The notes below the pieces were generated by a model. That model was given only the letters and a program-made list of their open reading frames with translations. It ran no database searches and was not told where the DNA came from. A program made the position numbers and the translations under genes. 64,000 bases of DNA, taken from positions 19,402,848 through 19,466,847 of the forward strand of contig NC_045141.1 in NCBI RefSeq assembly GCF_008831285.2. The letters are read 5' to 3'. The DNA is from Nymphaea colorata (lineage: Eukaryota; Streptophyta; Magnoliopsida; Nymphaeales; Nymphaeaceae). Within the stretch, counting starts at the first letter, position 1. Each line of letters starts with the position of its first letter. This document shows, in pieces, positions 1 to 9,212 of this stretch.

Positions 1-590
1 GCATGTTTGACTGGGAGGGAACTCAAGTTGTTATTATTGAACCCTACCTTTTGTTAGGTTATGAAGAACAACGTAGCTCATTCTATATGCAATGTGCTTT
101 GGTTGATACTTTACGTATGAAAATGAAGGAACTTCAGTATAGGTCCTGCTGAATCTCTAAGTGTTTTCTTTGTTATTCTTTATTTTTAATGCTTTGCCTA
201 AAAAGAAAAAGGATATCTTTCTGATCTCTGAACTCTGTGCATGTGCAACCTTATGGTGTATGATCTTACCTGCCATTTCCTTGAACTTGTGGCGATGGAC
301 AAGGCCATGGCCCTCCACTTATGGTCTTCTTGAACATGTGCATGATGGAATGATTATATGTCATTTGTACTGATAAGTCATCTATCTTTTGGATCTTAAC
401 TCTTGATCTGGCTTTCTTTTTCTATCATAATTTTTTGACAAGTGGCAAGAAAATGTTTTGTGCTAGTACTCGTTGTCTCTTATCCATAGTAGAGAAGTAA
501 ACTTTGAAACATCTCACTATCTTAGCACTTTCCAAAGGCTAAGACAATGTTGTAAGCTAATTCAAACTTAGTGTCCTCTCCTTCCTATAG

Positions 591-700
591 GAGAAGGCTG
601 ATAGAGCAACTCCAAAGGAGGTCTTCTGATGAGCTTACTGTCATTGTCCCGGAAAATAAATGTCCCCTTTGGGTGCCAGACATGCTTTTAAAAAGTCTAC
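591..700 (+). other. Possible preceding exon of the SLH-type gene, reading frame broken
   Basis: After a CTTCCTATAG acceptor (ends 590) the sequence reads EKADRATPKE to 620. It then either splices at GTCTTC (a poor donor) or meets TGA. From 623 a different frame reads LLMSLLSLSRKINVPFG to about 675. The two stretches look like neighbouring coding blocks out of register, which could mean an indel, a degraded exon or chance. I could not match the second block to a family. Confidence 0.25.
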
Positions 701-792
701 ATCCACAAGATTACTCTGGGGAACAGCTGAAAGATTGGTTCGGTTGGTGTTCCAACGGTGCATGCCATTTAATGCTTATAGCTTGCTTGCAG

Positions 793-1315
793 GGCATGGG
801 CTGAGGATGAGGCAAAGAGAACACGTGAACATGCCAAGGCATTAGAAGAAGCAAGGTACCGCTGGGAGCAACGAGGCATCAAAGTAATTGTTGACAGTGA
901 ACTCCAGGATGATGCCGCTACAGAGTTAACATGGTTAAATGCTGATGCTGAAAAACTTTCTGTTGGGCAATCTCCAGTGAAAGAAACAATTAGCCAGGGA
1001 GAAAACCTGGTGAAGAAACTTGAGGTTATGGCTAGTGAAGTAAAAGGCAAGTCCTTTGCTGCAATAAAGAGAATTATTGAGAAAATAAAGTTCATAATTG
1101 AGCATTTTAAAGTGCAAGCAGCGGAGGCAACAAACAAAGCCAGAGAGGTCAAAGCTGCTGCAGTTTCAACCTTAAAAAGCTCTGCTGAAGATTTATCACA
1201 GAAAACTGAATCCTCAGTTGCTAGTTTCAGTTCAACAGTTAAGGATGGGATGAAGCGGCTCACTGAAGAATGCAAAGAAAGTATGGACAGGATTTCACAG
1301 AAATTCAAGATGTGA
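793..1315 (+). CDS. 3'-terminal exon of SLH-domain/coiled-coil plastid protein gene (partial)
   Basis: The last exon opens after a TTGCAG acceptor ending at 792 and runs to TGA at 1313-1315, giving about 173 residues. The start RAWAEDEAKRTREHAKALEE, then RYRWEQRGIKVIVD, matches the remembered C-terminus of the plant S-layer-homology proteins of the Arabidopsis At5g23890/At5g52410 group. These are long proteins with SLH domains, a membrane segment and coiled coils, reported in plastid or thylakoid fractions, with no established biochemical role. The visible part is Lys/Glu/Ala-rich with heptad-like spacing and no membrane segment. The gene continues left of the window; exons upstream of 793 are not resolved. 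Family assignment is by recall of conserved blocks, not by alignment. Confidence 0.75.
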
Positions 1316-1613
1316 TTGTCTGTGCGACTCCAGTTGGAAATTTCGCTTTCCCCTCCACTTGTTCTTTAGATAATTGCCTTCTGCAATTTACTAGGTGAGA
1401 TGTAATTTTGACATAAAGCTCTTTGTCCATCAGTTTACATCAAAGGGTAGCTATCGAAATCAAATTGTTTTTGTGGCTTTGTATGTCTAGTCTCTGTCCC
1501 TTTCCTGGGACCACAATTTTAGCTCTCACACGAGGTGTTGACACTCGTACCCACCTCCAGGTTTTGCTGCGGGTTGGTTATACCCCCAAAGACTGTGTAA
1601 CTTCTCTTTCCTA

Positions 1614-1619
1614 AATAAA
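1614..1619 (+). terminator. Poly(A) signal AATAAA of the SLH-type gene
   Basis: AATAAA lies about 300 bp after the stop codon in a T-rich 3' UTR. It is the canonical near-upstream element and a reasonable 3' end for the gene. Confidence 0.45.
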
Positions 1620-2300
1620 AGCTGCTCTTTTGTAAAATCGCCTTATCTTGCATTTCTATACATATCTTAGGACCTCTGTTAACGCTTAAGGTTGGCATCC
1701 TCAGGGCATGTGTTGTGGAGGAGAACTCCTTTGCATCTCTTTTTATTTCTGAACCTCCGTTGCACTTACTGAGGATGGAATCCCCTTGAGAAGTAATAGA
1801 GGTGCTCATCTCAACCGACATGATGGGGATTCCAATAATGAATGCATTCTCGGAATCTGGTTGCTTAAGGTGCAAAAGGCGGCAGAAACCTGTTTGCAGA
1901 AGTATGAATGAAAATGGTAGCTGCTGAATCATGTGGATGTCCTATTACTCACATCCAGGTGGGATCAAGTTGCAACAGCTTTAGCCCAAAGGAGTCCAAA
2001 TGTCCCCCGTAGTGGTTTCCAACCGACCAGCAGCTGGGTTCATTTAGTACTTAAAATTACAGATTAAGGCTATTAGTACAATGAGTATAAGATTTTCAAT
2101 TTCGTCAACATAACTCAATTTTTAACCCTCATATAGAGTATTATAATTCATTCTTTTAAGGTGTTTGTATATAAGGTTGAACTTAGCATGAATACCATCA
2201 TACTGAACCAAAAAAGCATATCTGCTTTATAGCCAGCTTCATTTTATACCAAAACTTATAACCCCTGAAAAATTCCTTTACATGGAGTGTTACACAAACA

Positions 2301-2520
2301 GTTGTCCGGTTCGGCCCGGCCCATTTAAAATTAAAAAATAAATTTTTAATTATAAAATAATTTTTTAAAATATAAAATATATTTATTAATAATAAATATA
2401 TATTTTTAAAACAAAAAAAATAAAAAAAAATAATTTTTTAATCTAAACGAGCCGGGCCGGCCTATCGGGCCCGGGCCAGGTATTTCCCAGCCCAGGCCCG
2501 GGCCCGACGCCCAGGCCCAC
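2301..2520. repeat. GC-rich ends flanking an AT-only core; MITE-like
   Basis: The left end TTCGGCCCGGCCC and the inner right block GAGCCGGGCCGGCC are inverted relative to each other. They bracket about 120 bp of almost pure A/T. The right side then continues with GGCCCGGGCC-type runs to about 2520. This composition contrast is typical of dispersed plant repeats carrying GGCCCGGGCC motifs. No target-site duplication was identified, so the class is open. Confidence 0.45.
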
Positions 2521-3504
2521 GCTGCATGTTATTTTGGTCTAATTTGAAGCCCTGGATGTTATGTACATGGTTTCTCTAATGATAATATGAGCCTTGCATC
2601 GTGTTCTTTTCAGCGTAAGTGATGTCTAGATCTCCAGTATTTGTTTTCTCTTGAAGACTCTTGATTTTTTAAATGTTATGAGATCATATATGCATGAAGA
2701 AATCTAACAATTCAAGAGTTGATGCTGGTCAAAATCAAGTACACGTATACATTTATGTGGTTAAATTTGACAAAGATGAGAGATAATTGAGATTTTTGAG
2801 GCACTCGTATATAATCTTGTGTCAAGGCTTCTATTGGGCCCCATTTTCATTATGATGCTTCCTGATCACAATTCAAGGATGTGGAGGATGATAAAATACG
2901 TATGAGTATGGCCTCACTGATATATGGTGTGATCGACATTTTTTCTATGTCAAATGAGTTGGAAATGAAACCCGGCCTTAAGCCCTCTCGAAAGCAGCGG
3001 CAAGATCCCCCAGTTGTACCTCCTCCACCATGTTGTACACGGGTTCCACAAAAAGTAGAGTTCATGGGAATTCTTGTACGATCGATCATCTGCACGCACA
3101 TCAACCATAGCAACCTCATTTCGCGGACCGTCCCTTTTGGTTTTGGCTCAGATCGGTTCAGTTTTTTGACACAAGTGTTTGAACTCCCTCTGCACTGAAC
3201 GAACTGGATTTCTTGGATGCAGATAGCATTTTAGAGAATTATCATCGTGTAACATATATGCTCCGCGCAAGCAGCAGATATCCACAAAAATCGGAAGGGA
3301 TAGTAATCTCCACTGTCGCAGTCAGTCAGACGTCAATCACCATTTTAGTTTGATGAACATTGACCTAATAGCAGGTCATAGATCACGTAATTCATCATCG
3401 AAGATGTAAACCATAGAATGTAAATCATAGAATCCTTTAAGAAGATGAATTATCTCGAGCATGACCAAACGCAGGAAAAGAACAAAAAGGACAACGACCA
3501 CATT

Positions 3505-3840
3505 GGCTCAGAAATCCTTTGCATATATAGGAAGCATCATTTAAGCAGTTGTTAAATTGCGAATCAATAGATTCCTCAAAGGGGTTCATCAAGGCCTACA
3601 GAAACTCCCAAAGGCAAAACATTCTACAAGTACTTTCTAATGATGAAAACCTAGCATATTGCTCACGGCAATGACAACGCAAGTAGGAGAGCTCTATGGT
3701 CCTTCCCCTTATATGACAATGAGAAAAGCAGTCCAAGTAAAAAAAAAAAAAATGGAGGGGCTCAGAAATCCTTTGCATATGGGAAGCTTCATATCAGCGG
3801 TAAAGCTGAGTCAACAGATTCCTCATAGGACTTCATCATC
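3505..3840. repeat. Two diverged direct repeats (3505-3590, 3756-3840)
   Basis: Both copies contain GGCTCAGAAATCCTTTGCATAT at their start (the first begins with tGGCTCAG), then GGAAGC-TCAT, then a block with CAACAGATTCCTCA/CAATAGATTCCTCA and TTCATCA. Spacing is about 250 bp. They lie beyond the stop of the possible small gene at 4126-4359, on what would be its 3' side. Confidence 0.5.
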
Positions 3841-4125
3841 GCTGGCTAGAATTTAAAGACCCACCATCCTTTTATATCAATCAACGTCAAGAAACAAGTT
3901 TCTTTGAAATCGTTGGACTCGAATAGGAACGCCATGTTGATTGTGTAATAAAAATGAACACACAAAAGTGTATTCCACAGTAAACTTTCACTGCTGTCGA
4001 ACACCGCATTTGCCAAAGTAATTCGAAATAGCTACCCATTGTTGGTATTCGAAAGAAAAACCCAAATCAAATCTGCATTTAAATAGTAAAATCCATTTAG
4101 CCTCGCAAAGAAAAAGCACCAGGGT

Positions 4126-4359
4126 TTATCCAAAATACAAGTCGAGCAGAAAAAGGCTAACTCCAAACTGGAGCAGGGCATTGGTAGGAGCCATCTTGAC
4201 GTTCCTATCCAACGGCGAAAGAGCTGCCTCAGGATTGAGGCAGTCATGTTCCCGGGTCATACGGACGTCGACACTAAAAGAGGTCATGGATTCAGCCCCG
4301 TGGATAGCCTCCGAGAATACCAAAACGAACAGAGGAAGGCTACCGCCGCCGCTGCCCAT
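4126..4359 (-). CDS. Possible small protein gene, unrecognised
   Basis: A 77-residue frame starts MGSGGGSLPLFVLVF and ends QFGVSLFLLDLYFG, with short hydrophobic stretches at both ends. I do not recognise the family. Support is contextual: about 100-200 bp upstream (higher coordinates) there is a telo-box (AAACCCTAA at 4510-4518 on + strand), a CT-rich patch at about 4425-4465 as in plant 5' UTRs, and GC content that rises relative to surroundings. An upstream ATG reading MAIHIDGQRRR then stop lies just before the chosen start. It could equally be a non-coding transcript. Confidence 0.3.
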   Translation of the reverse strand: MGSGGGSLPLFVLVFSEAIHGAESMTSFSVDVRMTREHDCLNPEAALSPLDRNVKMAPTNALLQFGVSLFLLDLYFG

Positions 4360-4509
4360 CTATATGGATAGCCATGGTTGCCTCAGCAAGGGAAGTTGCT
4401 TGGCGGCAGAACGACGAAGGAGAAAGAGGGGAAGAGGTGAGAGGGAGACAGAGAGAGAGAGCATCGGGGGATCACGCAACGGGGTCCTGCTGGCCGCTTT
4501 GATCGCCAA

Positions 4510-4518
4510 AAACCCTAA
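4510..4518 (-). promoter_or_regulatory. Telo-box in the presumed 5' region of the small gene
   Basis: AAACCCTAA on + (TTAGGGTTT on the gene strand) is the plant telo-box, common near transcription starts of translation and cell-cycle genes. Its relevance depends on the small gene being real. Confidence 0.35.
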
Positions 4519-4559
4519 CATCTAAAAGGGGGGCCGCGGGTCAAGCAACGGGGTCTAAA

Positions 4560-6960
4560 CCGAAGTAGCGAACGGTCCGAACCCCTCCTTATATACCTTG
4601 GAATTTGATACATATTTCGGATACTTTATGATACCTTTTCTTTTTTTTTTCTAAATCATAAAGCTTGCCGCAGATTTCTTTCGACACGGGATCCATGGTC
4701 TTAATCCAAAGTATGAGCGGCAAATAAAATGATCAAGTAAACAATGGTAACTGAATGAATGCCCCTAGTGCATCTTTTTTCCATTGATGTCAAATAGATT
4801 TTAATAATAATACTGCTCTGGAATATGCGGCTTACATTAACACACTTGTAGCGTGGATGAAAAATTTCAATTGTAGCAGACACTTTCTTCTCAACGATCA
4901 AATAAGAACATATCTTAAAACATATCAAATTCTGGAGTCGACAGATTTTAATGCAGTCTTTTGCTATCCCCAGTTGTCTCCCTTCTCCTTTTTTGATCGC
5001 TCCAAGTGGAAGAGGGTCCCAATTTGGAGTAGAACGGAAAAATTATGATGGAACAGCAGATCGAAGAACATGTCCAAACTTTATTAGGTTGGTCTGTCCA
5101 ATCCTCACCTAAAAATCGTGATTCCTTATGCCCGTTAAGAAAACTCATTAAAGAAACATAATCTTAGTTTTGTCAGGTTTATTTAAAGAAGAAAAGAAAA
5201 TCGTTTGTCTTGGATCGGTGCATAAGACTTAGAAACCGATGGCTACCACTTTTTTCTTTTGGTTTACAAATCTTGATCAATATTACAAATGTTGATTTTC
5301 ATCCTGTGCCTGAAGCTCAGAAAAATTATGCATATGGTGCTACTCTTTTAGTTTGGCAAAAAGCTAACAACTCATCGTTTAAAAAGGACTCTAAGGCTCC
5401 ATCATTTTTCCTGGGACATAGGTGAGATACTGTACCATTTAATTTAAGTGTCGTGATCTCATCCACATGAATCAAACAAGCGACACACTTTTTACGCACC
5501 CACTTGTCCAACCAGTGGCGTAGCCACATGGTGACTTGTGTGGGCAATTGCCCACATCAATCTCTTAAAAGTTCATTGTTTTTAAATGAGAATCTTAAAT
5601 ATTTATCTTTTTATATATATTAATAAGTGTCCCAACAGATTTGAATGTTTTTAAATAAGTGATCCTCCAACAAAATTTTCTGGCTTTCAACACATGTTAG
5701 CAGTTGGAAAAAAATTTGAAAGTAGTGTTTGTACGATACCCTTAAAAATTACTGTTTTGTGAAAATCAGGGTTTTTTTTTTGTTATAAATCGATCTTTCA
5801 ATAAATTTCTAAGCATGAGTTGTGTGTTTGATTGACACACCTAAACAATGTTTTCTATGAAAATTCATCCTTTCTCTCTTAATGAAATTTAAATACCTTA
5901 AGCTACTGATTTGAATTATACAGCAAACTGTCTATCATTCTCTCTCCTCTTCAATCCCAGCCCTTATTTTTGAGAAGCAACCTTTTTCCTTTTGAAGGGA
6001 TTAAACATAAATTTCTTCAGTCAGGTGTTGCACAGCTAGTTAAAAATATTTTCTCAGACCACCATCCCTTTTTCTCTTTTTATTCAAAATAATGGCCGAT
6101 AACACAAGAAAATCACTTTTTGATGGGGACTTGGAAGTTTTTGTCTACCATCAAAGTTTATGTCTGAAAATACGTCAATAATGGAAGGAATTTGTAACAT
6201 ACCATCCAAAGTAAATGATAAAGAGACAATTATTGAAGTTTTGATTGAGCCTACTTCTGTAATTTCACTAAAGGTTGAGTTTCATTATATAGTGAGTAAT
6301 TCATAAAAAATTTCTTAATTATTTGTGAAAAACAAAAACACGACCTTGTGTTTGATTTAACACGTAATGTGCAATAAAAAGTAGGTAACTAATAAAAATT
6401 GGAAACTAAATAAATAAATAAATGCTCCCTATTTGTTGTTTTTTGTAAGTTACTGCCTAATATTAAAAAGATCATAAATAGTTGTACGACTTTATCAAAC
6501 AATTCACAAATATTAAAATGTACTAACAAAATTATTTTACCTTTGGTATACAAATTTCTTTCAAAAAGAGTCCACAAATCATGGTTTTTAAAGTTGACTG
6601 CTCTACAAATTCACATTTTATCTTTTTGCATGCCTTTCATCTCTCCAATTGCTAAAAGATGACAAACAATGAAGGAACTAACAAAAAATGTGGATTGCAA
6701 AAGACTCCTACTAAATCTATTAAGAGCAAAATAATATTCTTAAACATATTGTAACGTATCCTAATCATGCGTTTATGAATCACGTTATATAATAAGCAGT
6801 TATGTATAATTTCCCAACATTACTAGGCCGTTATTTGTAAATATTTTAACATTGAGCACCTACCCATAAAATTTGATAATAATATTTTAAAATTGAATCA
6901 TTTTTGTTATTTTCCTAAAAATCAGGTAACTTTAATTATTTCTATTCTCACAAAATAAGG
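4560..6960. other. AT-rich intergenic, no gene recognised
   Basis: From about 5510 a dispersed-repeat motif CAGTGGCGTAGCCACATG followed by GGGCAATTGCCCACA begins. A related copy lies near 34620-34690. The remainder is AT-rich without recognisable coding or RNA genes. Confidence 0.5.
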
Positions 6961-7014
6961 ACTAAGGCCCTTTTCCATTCTTAGCAGTTACCATTGCATT
7001 TTTGTAAAGAAAAT

Positions 7015-8110
7015 AAACTGTTAAAAAAATTACAAAATACCGTCCAACTTTTGGCCGAACAACAAAAAGCATCAAATACGTTCTCATCCTTTCCATTTAA
7101 TTCTCAAGCACCGCCTATTACTAAAAGTAATAAAATAAACAACAAAATGACAACTTTGCCCTTTAGGAAAAGGAAAAGGGCAAAAATTGAAAGGGACAGC
7201 ATCGCTCCTTGCCGAAACGGCGAGAGACGATGAAATAAAACCTTCACCGTCCGGTGATGGCGACCCAACGCCAGATGGAAAAGGTAAAGGGCGGCTGTGT
7301 CGAGCGACAGCACTGTCTCCTCCGCCATGTCCAACGAGAGTGTATCTGTAGCCCCTAACGAGTATCTGCCAACTAGAGTCCTCTGCAGAAAACAGCAAAA
7401 AAAGTTAGCACATGCACATCCTCTTGCTCTTTTGATCGACCTTAGTGATTTCTCCACCCAGCTAGAGCACCCTTCTGCAGCAGTTCAGGCATCTGGAATA
7501 TTTGCTTGCGGGTCGTTTTGCATGAGTCCAAAAGAACAGAAAAAAGTGACTTGTTTTCTTGGTTGTCGCTGGTCTTGATTTGAAAACACTGAGAGTTTTA
7601 TTTTCCTGGTCGGCCTTCTCTTCTGTTCTCCGATTATCTTATCAGTTCATCCCGACCCTTGCGAGCATGTGGTGATGGACTCATCAAGAGTCGGGTATCC
7701 CATCGCCGGCAAAAGGCGACACCAATGGTGGAGCTAGGAAATTTGAGTTGAATGCACTAACTGAAAAACCATCAAATTTTAAGGGCACCGTGGAGCTGGA
7801 GTGGGCAACTGCACATTGCCCATATAGTGGCGTCGCCATTCGACGACGTTGTCGCCCTGTCTCTTCGCCGTCGGACGGCAATGATCGTTTATTTGAGGGC
7901 TGATGCTTTTCTTTAACATTTTGGCCTTTTTATAGGTAAATTTGTCATTTCAGACGTTTTATATTATTTTTTATGAATGAGTTGTGTGGCAGACTGGCAG
8001 TACGAGAATTAAGGGCTTCTTTGGTTTAAAAGTTCGGCAGTTCTTTACTTCTTTGTTGTTGGCCTAAAAGTTTGGGCGGCGTTTTGTAATTTTTTCCAAA
8101 GGTTAAAGGG
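7015..8110. mobile_element. Mutator-like element with long terminal inverted repeats
   Basis: The segment 7018-7235 is mirrored, inverted and diverged, by about 7865-8105. AAATTACAAAATACCGTCC on the left pairs with ACGCCGCCCAAACTTTTAGG-type sequence read from the right, and both ends carry GGCC-AACAACAAA. Further in, both arms carry AAAATGACAA/GAAATGACAA and a GCCG..CGGCGA block. Arms near 200-250 bp flanking a unique core of about 600 bp fit a non-autonomous Mutator-like element. I saw no transposase frame and could not define a 9-10 bp target-site duplication, so the outer ends are approximate. Confidence 0.55.
7297..7578 (+). other. Open frame in the core of the Mutator-like element, possible captured fragment
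   Basis: A 93-codon frame in the non-repeat core contains LLIDLSDFSTQLEHPSAAVQ. I do not recognise it. Its place between long inverted repeats is what a Pack-MULE capture would look like, but it may be chance. Confidence 0.2.
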
Positions 8111-8975
8111 AATAGTTTCACCAAGGCAGGGAAGATGAAAGGATGGAGTGCTGCCCCTCCAAGAAAAGGCCAAAAATCTACGACAGGCGCCTTCTCGAAT
8201 CTAGCAGGAGTGCACCGTCAGCAGCAGCCCCCTCAGCCCTCAGGCCTGGTGGGGGCCGTGCTTCCGCTTCCTCACTTACCAATCTACCCGTCTGTGCTCG
8301 GCTACTCGCCATTGACTAGCAGCTCTCTCTGTCTCTCTCTCTCTCCATCCACCGGTTTGCTAAATTTGCTTTGGGGAAAGGGGAGGTAGTTTGACCCAGC
8401 GGCTTGGTTCTGAGTGAATGGTGACCAAGCTTTGATTCAAAGGGAAGTGCTGTGAGTGAAAGAGAAAATAAGATCTTCGTTGGGGTGATGGGCTTTGAAT
8501 TTTAGGTATCAATCCCTGTGTTCAATTTGTTGTTGGTGTCGAAGAATTCGTCTCCTTGAGTCCGATTACATCTTCTTTGTTCCTTGTTGATTCAGTTTTT
8601 ATTGAGCCTTCTTTGTTCAAGAGAAACCCGTTCTGTTTTTGCCTTTGCTCTTCCTAATTTTCAAGCAACGGGCAACCTTTTCCATTCAGAAAGAAGACAC
8701 ATAGAGGGATAGATGGATAGATAGACAGAGTGTGAGAGAGAGGGGGTGAAGTTGTTGTAGAGAAAAAGAGAAAAACCGCAACATTTGGTTGTCGTCAATC
8801 TTAAAGCAGTACTCTCCTTTTCTTTGCCGGCGAGGCGTCACGGTTCTGTTGCTTTCTGCTCAATCGTGAAACGTATTTGTTGTAACAATAAATTATAGTA
8901 ATTTCCATTGCAATAATATCTCCTGGTTGCAGAAAAGTCCCACAACATTAATTTTTTTGGGTGCTTCTGTTTCGG

Positions 8976-8987
8976 TATTATATATAG
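8976..8987 (+). promoter_or_regulatory. TATA-like element upstream of the lipase gene
   Basis: ATTATATATAGAG lies about 195 bp before the lipase ATG, the right distance for a start near 9010 with a short leader. The alternative is that 8300-8930, which is CT-rich, forms a longer spliced leader. Confidence 0.3.
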
Positions 8988-9035
8988 AGTTGCTGCTGTC
9001 TTCTTAGAGGAGAAGGACAGCGTTTTTCATCTAGG

Positions 9036-9212
9036 ATGAACCTGTTCTCTGTATACATTTGATCCACTTTCCGTCTAAACCATTATCAGTTCCCCGTGAA
9101 GGTGTTATGTACTCTATATTTTCTTGTATATTCGAGAATTGGTATCTCTGATCTTAATACCTGCTCCTTCACGATGCTCAATGTCTCTAGCTTGTGGAAT
9201 TCCTCTCATTGA
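9036..9212 (+). promoter_or_regulatory. Three short upstream ORFs before the lipase start
   Basis: If transcription starts near 9010, the leader holds ATGs at 9036 (8 codons, stop 9060-9062), 9107 (14 codons, stop 9149-9151) and 9174 (12 codons, stop 9210-9212). The last overlaps the main start at 9181 out of frame. This arrangement would lower main-frame translation. It depends on the unverified transcription start. Confidence 0.35.

Larger units (their letters stand above)
1650..4030. other. Intergenic, AT-rich, no gene recognised
   Basis: It contains the GC/AT sandwich repeat at 2301-2520 and a pair of diverged direct repeats at 3505-3590 and 3756-3840. Open frames on both strands are short and match nothing I recognise. 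Confidence 0.5.

Noticed and set aside
769-1308. 179-codon minus-strand frame
   Set aside because: Exact shadow of the conserved SLH-gene last exon.
1519-1932. 137-codon minus-strand frame
   Set aside because: Overlaps the 3' UTR and poly(A) signal of the SLH-type gene; no motif recognised.
5510-6330. Possible hAT or LINE coding remnant after the GGCGTAGCC motif
   Set aside because: All frames are broken within a few dozen codons and I could not identify any transposase or reverse transcriptase motif.
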